Shown here: positions 33,471 through 42,750 of the stretch, in pieces | Position numbering within the stretch: the first letter of the stretch is position 1 | Layout: every line of letters begins with the position of its first letter | DNA from: Mesostigma viride | Taxonomy: Eukaryota > Streptophyta > Mesostigmatophyceae > Mesostigmatales > Mesostigmataceae | Direction of reading: 5' to 3' | Assembly: GCA_009746045.1 (NCBI GenBank) | Contig: RPFO01000692.1 | Location: forward strand, 787,140-851,139 | Length of the DNA stretch: 64,000 bases | Program-made: the position numbers and the translations under genes | The notes under the pieces: model-generated | Told to the model about the DNA's origin: nothing | What the model saw: only the letters and a program-made list of their open reading frames with translations | Database searches by the model: none

Positions 33471-35187
33471 CTCGTCGTCTGTCCCTGGTCCTCTACGGAG
33501 GACTGAGTTGAACTCAGTCCTCTCTAGAGGACCGAGTTTTTGGGTTTCGTAGAAAACTCGCCACGGTCAGAATGTTTGTCAAAAAAATTCTCTCAAAATT
33601 TATTCAAATACTACGTGAAAAGATCTTTCTTGGACATATTTTTGGGATTTTTTTGGATTTGGTATGAGCTAAATGTACGGTCAAAGTACAGGTGGTAAGG
33701 GTACTTTTCCACGTGAAACGCGAGTTCCGGAAATGCACGACCTAGCCATGGCGGCTCGCGCCCATGCATGCAGTTTACGTTTGCGGACGAGTTAGCTGTC
33801 CAAACTCAGGAAATAGATTTAACATGCCCTAAAGATGATAAAAATCAATTTTTAGCTCGCGGGGATGCGATTTACCCGGTGTCGGCACTGTTCTTGCTGG
33901 AAAAATCTGCGATAAGGCAGGTCGACGGAATTGATGACGGCGCTTGCTTTCCGGCGCAATTTCAATGGCTGATAGGTTTCTTTCTACATTTTAACATGCA
34001 TTGTATTAGAATAAATTGAGTGACAGTATAGATTTGATGATTTCGACCATTCTGTCACGTCATGGTCTATGTGCCGAAGAGTGCCACTTTTGCGGGCACC
34101 GCCTGGGCCAAGGTAACGCCAGCCGTGCCAGGTAAAGCCGGATAATCGTTGCCTCTTCGTTCCTTGATGTTCGTACATGAGTTTAAGCTTGCGAGGCGTT
34201 GTCAGGTTCAGGTCTTGATGCTGTTTCTTGACCGTTGCCTGCCCCTCTCTAAAACCCCCTTTTCAGATGATGTTAGCAGGCATTTGCCTTAACCCAGTGT
34301 AGTTGTGCAGGGTTTTAGGAGCTGTGCAGGTTTAAACACCTTCGTAGATGTTAGTTATTCTTTTGCTACGTTCATACTGCATGATTGTGTGGCCACGGGC
34401 TGCGTCAAGGGTGCATTCAAGCTTTTACGGGTGAGTGAAAAGTCTTGGTGACAAACCACTGCCATCATGTGCCAGCAACTATGTTGGCCACATCATGGCA
34501 AGGCAAAACAGTTATAGCCATATCTATTGTTGTTAGAAACAATGGAAATATGCTTAACCTACCCATTATATTGGTGGTTGACACTTATAACATAACCCTT
34601 TGTTGGTAGGTATCCAAGCCCATTCCCTACATGCATGCATAGGCTCTCACTACATGATAAGGTATGATATACCTGAAGTATGATGATGCAAGTGTGTTGT
34701 CCTGTAATGCTTGAAGGGAAATGAGTTGATTGGGATGGTTGGTGGCCACGGTATTGTGTAGTATGACCGCACTTACATGCTAGCAAAGTTAGCAAAAGCC
34801 CCATTCCTCTCCTGAGGACTGAGAGTTTTTTAATTGTTTCAGGCAGTTGCAGTGGCCAAATTGAGCCCAGTTTTTTGCCACGTTTCAAGAACTATATTGT
34901 TTACATGCCTATATTTTTTCTTCATGCACCAGGATTTGATTGAATTTTTCCCACTCGTTCTTATCCCGAAAAATGCAAATTCGCGAGCGGTGCCCAACGT
35001 CCGTGTAATTTTCAGGTGTTCGGGTCAAGTTTTCACATATGAAGTATTTTTGCCAACAAAATGACATCTAGTACACCCCCGATCCACATCAAAACATTTG
35101 GGATGGACCCCCCACCTAGTCGCTACACGCGGTTGAAAGTTGTCAACTCAGTCCTCCTGTGAGGACTGAGTTGGGACAGACGACGAG
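33471..35187. mobile_element. TTAA-flanked DNA transposon with 15 bp inverted repeats
   Basis: A 1717 bp insertion with perfect ends CTCGTCGTCTGTCCC...GGGACAGACGACGAG and TTAA on both sides (33467-33470 and 35188-35191). A TTAA target duplication is typical of piggyBac and a few other superfamilies. Both subterminal regions carry palindromes built on AGGACTGAGTT. Inside are only short frames (for example 83 codons at 33768-34019) without recognised domains, so it is non-autonomous. The TIRs do not start with CCC as usual piggyBac ends do, so the superfamily is open. Confidence 0.8.
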
Positions 35188-35191
35188 TTAA

Positions 35192-35702
35192 AGGAGGATA
35201 TTGAATATTCCTTAGGCAACATATCCTGGATATCTGAATGAGAGGCCCTGACTACAGGAAACGTATTACAGTGAGTTCCTGGTCTTCCCAGTTATCACTG
35301 GCGCCCGTTTCATGGCGCCCGCCCCGAGCGTTCCAGGCATCATCCATCCAAATGTTCACCAATGGAAACCACTTCAACACCACTGTGCCACTGCTTGATG
35401 GGGAGCCCATGTCATCACTGGGTGTTAAAGCCCAGGAGTCATACATACCAGGCTGTGGCTCAACTAGGGAATCGAACCCTACCCCAGAACCCCAGGTTAA
35501 ACTTAACCTGGTCACATGACAGACAACAAGAGAGATTGGCATACAACATGATTATGTTTTATTATAGAACATCCACCAAAACCAATGTTGAGTGTTCCCA
35601 GTGGACCAGCCTGCACCAGCAAGGCCCAACTGTCAGGTTACAACACCATAATATCCAAGGTTGTCACTTATTCACAGCTAAAGAAAACTAAACAAGAGAT
35701 AT
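35192..35702. other. 3' region of inner element; tRNA-like B box
   Basis: No gene. On the minus strand GGTTCGATTCC (within 35460-35480) matches the RNA polymerase III B box, with a perfect T-arm-like stem TAGGG/CCCTA. The rest of a tRNA cloverleaf is not apparent, so a tRNA-derived SINE or chance are both possible. Confidence 0.35.
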
Positions 35703-36511
35703 ATATTAAAAATATAATTACTTACAGCAGAGTGAAATCACTCAAACCAAAGCAAACGCCCAGCTATAAACCTATATACAGAGCCATGTCAAAGCTCTAT
35801 ACTACGATAAGACCAATGGAAACGCCTAACGGGAGGAACCTAATAGCCCTGCTGCACCGCAAAATCAGCCCGCGTACGGCGGAGCATGATGTCAGCCATG
35901 GCCTGAGTCAGCGCCACCGACAAGCGCTGACGCCAATATGACGTCCAGGTCCGCGCCGACCATGGGGCCCGCTGGCCCTCCAGGTCCAGCCGGTCCTCCC
36001 GGAGCCGGCAACACTCCTTGAAGAAGGCGGAGGTCAGGGGCCCCATGGCCCCAAACTCCTCCAGGACAAAGGGCACCACACGATGGTGCCCGACGTCGCC
36101 GTAGGCCAGGAGCTTGGCCCGCTCCGCCCGGTCCGCCGTGTAACCTGCCGTGAGGGAGGCCCCAGCCACGTGGCTAAGAGCCAAGGGCCGCGCCACCGAA
36201 ACGTCAATAAGCAGATGCCGGCCACCCCCCTCAAAGTCCAGCACCACGATGTCAGGCCGGTGGTTGGGGGAATAGAAGGCAGCGCCATCCGCATCCTCGG
36301 ACCGGATGTTCGCGTGGGGGAAAACCGACCGAATCATGGCGAGCACCACCGTCAGGAGGACAGTGTGCAAATACAAATACCAATTCTGATTCTGTTGGCC
36401 CCCCATGCAGGCAAGGTAGTGAGTCCCCGTGGGATCCAGCGGCTGCCCACAGCTACCACAAGGCCGCCCGGCCGGAACAAGAGGCTGCGGGGCAAATAGC
36501 TGGTGCCGGAG
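35703..36511 (-). pseudogene. 5'-truncated RLE-type non-LTR retrotransposon
   Basis: Minus-strand C-terminal coding region (stop at 35840) with its full 3' UTR down to about 35703. In order: a zinc finger CGSCGQPLDPTGTHYLAC (about 36470-36415), a linker, the PD-(D/E)XK-type motif RPDIVVLD and LLIDVSV (about 36260-36190), and a helical tail ending RRTRADFAVQQGY. A CCHC finger before RPD...D is the hallmark of the restriction-like endonuclease of R2-type elements, which nicks target DNA for reverse transcription. The reverse transcriptase is missing through 5' truncation at about 36511. The 3' tail TAAGTAATTATATTTTTAA abuts (TA)n. It sits within the 3' part of the inner LTR element. Confidence 0.7.
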
Positions 36512-36609
36512 ATATATATTAAAAATATAATTACTTACAGCAGAGTGAAATCACTCAAACCAAAGCAAACGCCCAGCTATAAACCTATATACAGAGCCAT
36601 GTCAAAGCC
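36512..36609 (-). mobile_element. Short RLE 3'-end insertion with 13 bp TSD
   Basis: Only the last 90 or so bases of the RLE 3' UTR are present, flanked by CCGGAGATATATA on both sides (about 36506-36518 and 36609-36621). This is direct evidence of target-primed insertion with extreme 5' truncation. Confidence 0.8.
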
Positions 36610-36828
36610 GGAGATATATATACAAACAACCTGGAAGAACTCTCAACATGGCCTGCCCTGTCATGGCCTAACTGCCCGAGGCCAAAGGCATCCCACTGTG
36701 CTAATCCTTTACAGGAAGAGCTTGCTCCTGTTGAGCCTTCTACCTGCTTGGTGACAGGTAGGCTACCTGTTGCCCTCCCCCCTGGGGACAACAGCACTGG
36801 TCAGCCACCAACTGGCAAAGGCTGGACT

Positions 36829-39800
36829 TCAAGTCCCACCAGAAAAGGGGTACATGAGCCCTTTGAGCACAGGGTATTGTAGCTCAGCCTTGCTCTCCAG
36901 CTTGGTGAGGGCGTCTGCTGGGTTGTCAACACCAGGCACATGTTCAAGATGAGCAAGGTAAGACATCTCCTTCAGCAACAAATAATCCAGATCCCTGCTC
37001 CTGGCGAGCTGTCTGTGCACAAACTGCACCATGCCCATGCTGTCTGTCTTGACCAGTGTGTGCAGCTGCAAGCTACAGGAAGCTACCTGACAGAGCTGGT
37101 AGAATAACTCCCTGAGGTAAAGAGCAGTGTGTAGCCCCTCACATATTGCCCTGCACTCAGCAATGTCACTGCTGGGCGTCACCCTGTTCTGTAACCTACT
37201 GTACCAGCTGACCAGAGAAGTGTGCTCCTGTTGTAGTGTAATGAGTGCTGCTGCCCTACCCCTGACATCCGTCACCTTCCTGCTGTCCATGGAACTGTCC
37301 ACAAAAAGCACCATGTTGAGTGGTTTGTACAAGTCCACAGCTGCCAGTATGAGTGGAGGTGAGCTCCTGACAGACTCAACCACCTGCTCTGCCCCTACCT
37401 CAACCAGCTGAGCATCTGTGAGCCTACTCAGCACCAACAAATCTGGGGCACAAATGCTAGCTAGCCAAGCCAACATTCCCCTGATTGTGGCACACCTGGC
37501 CTGGGTAATGGGCTGCTGGAGGGCATCAATGATCTGCTGAGGATAGTTGTTGCCACCCTCCATCTTGATAAACCAAGTACCTGCCCTCTTGATCAGCGTG
37601 GCCTGCATTCCACAAAACACCATGGGCTCATCCTGCTTCATGTGCTGGACCTTTCCTAACTCAAACCTCTTCTGGATCTTGGACAGTACTGAATCCACCC
37701 ACTCAGGAGGCCCTAAAAGGTGCAGGTCATCTCCATGCAGAGATGCAAACACAGGCAACCCTTCATGAGTACTCTGGAACAAGCAAGGATCAACTGGAGA
37801 CACAGTAAAGCCACAGTGAGTTTTCAGAAACTTTTCCAGGCTCTTTCTCCAGATGATAGGGCTGGACCTGAGACCCTCCAAACCCTTGAGTATTCTGAGA
37901 TATTTTGACTTGATCTCTGCTCTCCACACCTTGGGCACTGTTACAAAGAAGGGAGGGATATCACGCCACGTCTCCTTGGCCTGCTCCACATCACCCTTGA
38001 GAAAAGCCCTCTTGAAATCAATCAGCACAGAGCTGTACGCAATGCCCTTGACCAGGAAAGACAGATATATACACAGAACAATCCTCCAGGTATCATGCAG
38101 CATCCCAGGCGTATACAACTCCTCATCTGTCAGCTCCCCCGTGCCATGGTACTCAGTCACAACTGGCCTCACATGTGGCACCTGCACACCGTCTATCTCC
38201 TTCAGCTTGAGCACAAACAAGAGCCTTAGCAACTGATGCTCCCTGGGCAACTCATCCACAGGCTCAGCACAGTTAGACACTATCCAGTCATGCCCACTGG
38301 AGACAAACCCTAGAATCCATGCCTTAGCCATCTTGGGGCTTTGCATCAACTCTACCAACTGGTGCCAGGAAATAGGACTGTGACCAGCAATCTGGTACTT
38401 GTGCACCCCCAAGTCCCGTGGATCTAGGGTGGTTGGGATGATCAACAAGTCCTCAGCAATGGGCTCCTTGCCTTCAGGCCCCACACTCTGCTGCCCCTTC
38501 ACAGCCTTGACTGCCACAGCTAGACCCTTGGAGTAGTGATATCTCTGGAGGGGCAAACTGCCATGACCTTCTAGTGCAAGCTCATCTGCTGACAGAGTCA
38601 CTCCTGGCATGCACAAGAAATTCTGGCCCAAAATGGCAGGCCCCTGGTACCCTTCCACCACACAGAACGCAGTGGGGACACCCAGGATAGGCACAGTCAC
38701 TTCCCCTAGGATCTTCATTGTTACAGTGCCCGTAAAGTCACTCACTGCCCTGCAGCCAGCCTTATTCACCTTCAGGCCCTGAGCATCCTCCACCCTGATG
38801 ATAGACACCTCTGAGTTAGTATCCACTTCTAGGGTAGCAGCCCAGCAAGAACCCCATTCAGTCAACTTAGATACCTTGGGATCCTTGTGCTTGTTGAACA
38901 TGAGCGACCGGACAATGTCTGCCATGAGTGGCCTCTTGGACCCTGGTGCAGGCCCAGCCCCCGTTGGCTCCACCACAGGTGATGCAGTTGCCTCCTGCAC
39001 CTCATCATCATCAGAGGGATAGCCACCTCCCACGTCAGTGACAGGCACATCAACTACCTGGTCCTTAACCTGGCCCTCCAGCCAACACTGGGGTCCAGGC
39101 CCGTCTGCAGGCCAGATTGCATGTGGCTTGCGTTCCTTGACGTTGGCCCAGCTCAACCTGTAAACATGCCTGGGATTACTCTCCAAGGCCACAAGGCAGG
39201 AACGATTGGCATCTTCCACACAGGTCACCACCCCGTTCTGCCACTTGCCCCTCTTGCCCTGCATTGATGGCTCCTTCCACATTCTGACCTTCAGCCCCAC
39301 CTGAGGCCTCAGCACATTCCAGCCCCTATCCTTGCGTCTCAACTGAGCAAACACCCTGTCTGCTTTCCTCAAGCAAGCCTGGACCACTTCCTGGGCTAGC
39401 ATCCCAAACTGCAGTGCTACAGGATTGACAGCCACCCCGTCATAATAGTAGTTTATTCTGAGGTTCAACTGTTCTTCCACCTGCCTGGTCCACACTGCCC
39501 TCTCCAAAGCAGATGCTACCAGTGGCACCTTAGGTTCTGCCAGCACTACGGTCTTGACCTCCCTGATGGATCTCTCCACAGCACCTTGCTGTCCATGGCT
39601 CTCCCTGGGCGTGACCAGCAGCTTGCATGGCAGTTGCTCCTGCTGTGACAGTAGGCACTCAAACTGAATATCAGCCTGTACTGTCTTGTACACCCCAAAG
39701 CCTGGTAAGAGAGTCTGCAAGCCCAGCAGCAGGGTATTCCCCTTCATATCTGGCAGAATCTGGAGCAGCCTGTACCTGCTAAATCTGTCCACTGCCACCA

Positions 39801-40365
39801 AAATGTATAAGCCCCTGATATGCTGGACGTCTACCTGGATGTCCCCCTTCTCCCTGGCAGGCTCCCTAGCATGGGACCTTGGCTTCTTGGCAGCATTCTC
39901 CTTACAAGCACATTGCTCAGCTGCAGCCCTGCATGCTTCCCTCAGTGGCTCATCTCCAATCTTCCAACCAAACATCTCAGCCATGGCTGTGTGACCAAAG
40001 ATATTGTGCAGCCTGCGTCCAGCATCCGTGTAGCTCAGTTGCCTAGCCAGATTACGCACCTGGGAAGACGCCTGGACGGGCCCTGCGTGTGAGGACGCAA
40101 CATCCACCTTCTGCATCTTGGATCCAGAGGACCCAGCAGACCCTCCCAGCAGAGCATCTAGGCTCCCAGAGCCAACCCTGTCTGGGGACCCTCCACCTGT
40201 TGACAGTTGAGGGGATTGTTGTGCTGCAGCATGCATGCAATCTTGTGGAATGAGAACATCAGTACACCCCTGGTGCTGATCAGAGGTGGCACCCTGCCCA
40301 GATTTATTTACATGTGAAGCTGTGTCCCCACAGGGTGTCTCACTATGTACACGGGACTGCTTCAC
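36829..40365 (-). CDS. pol: Pol polyprotein with order integrase-protease-RT-RNase H
   Basis: A single 1178-residue frame. A GAG-pre-integrase-like HNIFGH and Cys cluster (about 120-153) precede the integrase core. Its acidic residues are near 179 (VDVQHI), 232 (QADIQFE) and 264 (GQQGAVERS). A retropepsin-like domain follows at about 505-600: LEVDTNSEVSII (Asp515, DTN instead of DTG) and PAILGQNFL. Next comes a copia-type reverse transcriptase: DFKRAFLKGD (Asp783), KGLEGLRSSPIIWRKSL, and the active-site box LHGDDLHLLG (877-880, HGDD replacing YVDD). RNase H comes last (VDSS, SSDIAECRA, TDSMG, DNPADALTK). Copia elements normally have protease before integrase. The frame is the same as gag and is separated from it only by UGA CUA GUG at 40371-40363, which suggests stop readthrough. 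Confidence 0.9.
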   Translation of the reverse strand: MKQSRVHSETPCGDTASHVNKSGQGATSDQHQGCTDVLIPQDCMHAAAQQSPQLSTGGGSPDRVGSGSLDALLGGSAGSSGSKMQKVDVASSHAGPVQASSQVRNLARQLSYTDAGRRLHNIFGHTAMAEMFGWKIGDEPLREACRAAAEQCACKENAAKKPRSHAREPAREKGDIQVDVQHIRGLYILVAVDRFSRYRLLQILPDMKGNTLLLGLQTLLPGFGVYKTVQADIQFECLLSQQEQLPCKLLVTPRESHGQQGAVERSIREVKTVVLAEPKVPLVASALERAVWTRQVEEQLNLRINYYYDGVAVNPVALQFGMLAQEVVQACLRKADRVFAQLRRKDRGWNVLRPQVGLKVRMWKEPSMQGKRGKWQNGVVTCVEDANRSCLVALESNPRHVYRLSWANVKERKPHAIWPADGPGPQCWLEGQVKDQVVDVPVTDVGGGYPSDDDEVQEATASPVVEPTGAGPAPGSKRPLMADIVRSLMFNKHKDPKVSKLTEWGSCWAATLEVDTNSEVSIIRVEDAQGLKVNKAGCRAVSDFTGTVTMKILGEVTVPILGVPTAFCVVEGYQGPAILGQNFLCMPGVTLSADELALEGHGSLPLQRYHYSKGLAVAVKAVKGQQSVGPEGKEPIAEDLLIIPTTLDPRDLGVHKYQIAGHSPISWHQLVELMQSPKMAKAWILGFVSSGHDWIVSNCAEPVDELPREHQLLRLLFVLKLKEIDGVQVPHVRPVVTEYHGTGELTDEELYTPGMLHDTWRIVLCIYLSFLVKGIAYSSVLIDFKRAFLKGDVEQAKETWRDIPPFFVTVPKVWRAEIKSKYLRILKGLEGLRSSPIIWRKSLEKFLKTHCGFTVSPVDPCLFQSTHEGLPVFASLHGDDLHLLGPPEWVDSVLSKIQKRFELGKVQHMKQDEPMVFCGMQATLIKRAGTWFIKMEGGNNYPQQIIDALQQPITQARCATIRGMLAWLASICAPDLLVLSRLTDAQLVEVGAEQVVESVRSSPPLILAAVDLYKPLNMVLFVDSSMDSRKVTDVRGRAAALITLQQEHTSLVSWYSRLQNRVTPSSDIAECRAICEGLHTALYLRELFYQLCQVASCSLQLHTLVKTDSMGMVQFVHRQLARSRDLDYLLLKEMSYLAHLEHVPGVDNPADALTKLESKAELQYPVLKGLMYPFSGGT

Positions 40366-40374
40366 TAGTCACTT
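40363..40374 (-). promoter_or_regulatory. Candidate stop-codon readthrough site between gag and pol
   Basis: AAG UGA CUA GUG on the minus strand: the stop is in frame with gag upstream and pol downstream. UGA followed by CUAG is a known leaky context in several cellular and viral genes. Readthrough would give a minority Gag-Pol product. Confidence 0.6.
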
Positions 40375-41692
40375 CTGATCAGACTGCCCCTTCTTCTTGT
40401 TTGGGCAATCCCTCTTCCAGTGACCTTCCTTGCCACAAGCAAAACACTTGCTCTTGCCAGACCCTCCCCCTGGGGCCTTGCTGTCCTGCTTGTTCTGGTT
40501 GCCTGAGGCCTGATTGTTATTCTGCCCCTGGCCACCACCCTTACCCTGCTGATGGCTGTTACGGTTGCCAGACTGGTTCCCCTGATTCTGGTTCCCCTGC
40601 TGACCTCCTCCACCACCCTGGTTCTGCTCCTTCTGGGCCTGCTTCCTTCTCCTGCTACCATACCGTGTCCCAGATGGGGTACGGTTCTTGCCCTGGCTAG
40701 CCTGAGACGCTGACCCTCCCTGAGAACTGATACCCTTGCAGGTAGGGACCCGGGTCCTGAAGTTTAGTATCACACGCTTCAGAGCCCCCCAGGTGCCATC
40801 AGTGAGATCACAGAGCTGCCTAGCAGTAGCCCTACCTTCCTCTGACAAGCCCATCTTATCAAAGAAGTGGTCTGCTGCTGCCCTGACTGTCACACTGAAG
40901 CCCTGCTTCTTGCCTGCCTCCACGATCAACTCAAACCTGGCCAGCTCAGCAGCCACCTCACCCTTGATCTCAAACTCATCAAATTCTCTCTTCTTTTCCA
41001 TGGTGAGATTGTGAACCCTGTCAGAAAACTCCTCCTTGATGTCATCTAGGAACTGTAGCCAAGTGTGCCCCTCTTTCAGAGCATGCCTAGCCATGTCATT
41101 GACCCTTTCAGACGACCCCTTGTTTGCGGTGGAAGAGTGAAACACCCTGACAATATCCACACCTGCTGCGACAGAGCCCACGACTAGCTTCATGTCATCA
41201 AGCCATTTATCCAGGTTGTCTTGCTTCAGGGAGGGTTGAGCGCTTTCTGCCCATTCATGACTGTCACAGCATCAGAAAATGGACGGGTGCCAGGCAACAC
41301 ACTCCCCACACGCACTGGTGGTGCCTGGGGAGGGTCAATCCTAGCCTCCAAACGCTCGGGCAACATACCAGACACCCTATCGTGAACAGCAGCTTGCTTT
41401 GCAGCACGCACACCTGGGGTGACGATGGCGTCCTCCTCACCAGGCGTTGTGAGCACCACTGCTCCGTAGGTCGCCTGGCACGCTTGACTTTCTCCGCCTC
41501 AGCTTGCCCATCACGCCACCGCTTGTGTGTTCTCCCGGCTCTGGGGTCCATCTCTGGGATAGGTTGCCCAGCTGGCGCCTCCACGCCCCTCTCCTCCATC
41601 GCCTCCCCTTCCTCTCTGGCGATGTCCTCCTCTGCCGTTCGCTCCCGTTGCTCCTCGAATGTCGCCGCACCCCGGCTTGCCCTCCTAGGCAT
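40369..41692 (-). pseudogene. gag: Gag of inner retrotransposon (two frame changes near N-terminus)
   Basis: The N-terminus begins at 41692 (MPRRASRGAATFEEQ) and is acidic and Arg-rich. Two frame changes follow, near 41470-41450 and 41245-41230. The main frame to 40369 contains a helical capsid region (TWLQFLDDIKEEFSDRV, EVAAELARFELIVEAGKK), a Gly/Asn/Gln-rich linker and the zinc knuckle CFACGKEGHWKRDC. It ends QSDQK-UGA. Since pol is open and the LTRs are nearly identical, the frame changes could be recent mutations, assembly errors or spliced introns. The Asn/Gln linker before the knuckle is shared with the related element at 58646-59158. Confidence 0.75.
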
Positions 41693-41760
41693 TATATACA
41701 ATGGCTGCGACCAACTTTGCAACAAGAAAACAGCAAACTCTCCACCTATCCTCCACCCCC

Positions 41761-42726
41761 TCAAGCCTCGTTTTCAGACGAAGCTTCTCCTGCAACCGGT
41801 GCAGGTGCTGGCTCGTGGAACGGTCCCTCCACCGGATTCAATGGCTGCCCCTGGTCGTCGTGAGTAGGCACAGGCCTAATAACCACCGGAAGCCTCAAAC
41901 CATACGCGTAATCACGTATCCAGCGAGAACGCCCCCACCTCAGCAAATGAGCCTCACCTAAACCAACGTTGTCGTCAATGTGGTAGCGATTAAGCTCGTC
42001 CCGCTGCGCCTGCTCACGGCCCTCCTGAGAGCCGTCGCCCTCGTGACGCCTCTGGGCCGGCTGTACTACCGCCCCTGCTGGCTGATCTACGAAGTCGTAG
42101 AAGGCGTCGTCGGCTGAGACCTCTCGACCGCCAACCACGTCGACAGTCAAACTTAGCTGGTTTAACTCTCGGCGAGAATGTGGAGTATCCCGACTAGTGT
42201 AGATGGAGAAGGGATTAAGAGTAATGAAGACACGATCAGCAGCGCCTCTGGTCAACTCTAAGACAGAGTGCGCCAGATTCTGGCACTCTGCCACCAACGC
42301 CTGCGTACTGCCACGAACGATGGCCTCCCGCCTGTCCCGGGCGACCTGCACCACGTTTGGCACGCCGGTGTAGTCGTCCCCAAGGCGGAGATTGGCGACA
42401 AGGTCGTTTATCTCTCGGGCACCCCCGAGGCTTATGGCAATTATCTGCAAAAGCAGAGTGACCACCTGCTCAAACGCGAATGCGTTTGTGTGGCCAGCCC
42501 GCCAAGACGCTGGCAGCCTTCTGATGATTTCCGCGAGGTCCTCGCGAAATCTCAGCAGCTGCTCGGCTGCTCCTCGGACGTACTCGCCCGGCGCCGACAC
42601 CGCTCGAATATTTCGGCGCACTTCCTCCGAGTCCTCGTGCCCTCCTGCGGGTACTGGACTGGACGCCGCTACCGTTGCTGCACGCGCAAAGGTGTTTGTC
42701 CTAGCTTCAGAGTCCGAATTCGACAT
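41761..42726 (-). CDS. Unknown 322-residue protein at 5' end of inner retrotransposon
   Basis: The first gene after the 5' LTR, starting 25 bases inside it (MSNSDSEARTNTFARAA) and ending 68 bases before gag. The frame stays open a further 39 codons into the LTR, but the ATG at 42726 lies just past the LTR. The protein is mostly helical: REDLAEIIRRLPASWRAGHT, EQVVTLLLQIIAIS, and a middle part with ADRVFITLNPFSIYTSRDTP. Then come an acidic/Gln stretch and a Pro-rich C-terminus (EPAPAPVAGEASSENEA). No zinc finger, protease, membrane span or nuclease motif is visible. Position and orientation make it part of the element, perhaps a matrix/capsid-like accessory protein or a captured gene. Function is unknown. 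Confidence 0.65.
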   Translation of the reverse strand: MSNSDSEARTNTFARAATVAASSPVPAGGHEDSEEVRRNIRAVSAPGEYVRGAAEQLLRFREDLAEIIRRLPASWRAGHTNAFAFEQVVTLLLQIIAISLGGAREINDLVANLRLGDDYTGVPNVVQVARDRREAIVRGSTQALVAECQNLAHSVLELTRGAADRVFITLNPFSIYTSRDTPHSRRELNQLSLTVDVVGGREVSADDAFYDFVDQPAGAVVQPAQRRHEGDGSQEGREQAQRDELNRYHIDDNVGLGEAHLLRWGRSRWIRDYAYGLRLPVVIRPVPTHDDQGQPLNPVEGPFHEPAPAPVAGEASSENEA

Positions 42727-42750
42727 ATCCGTCGACCAGACTGTAATACG

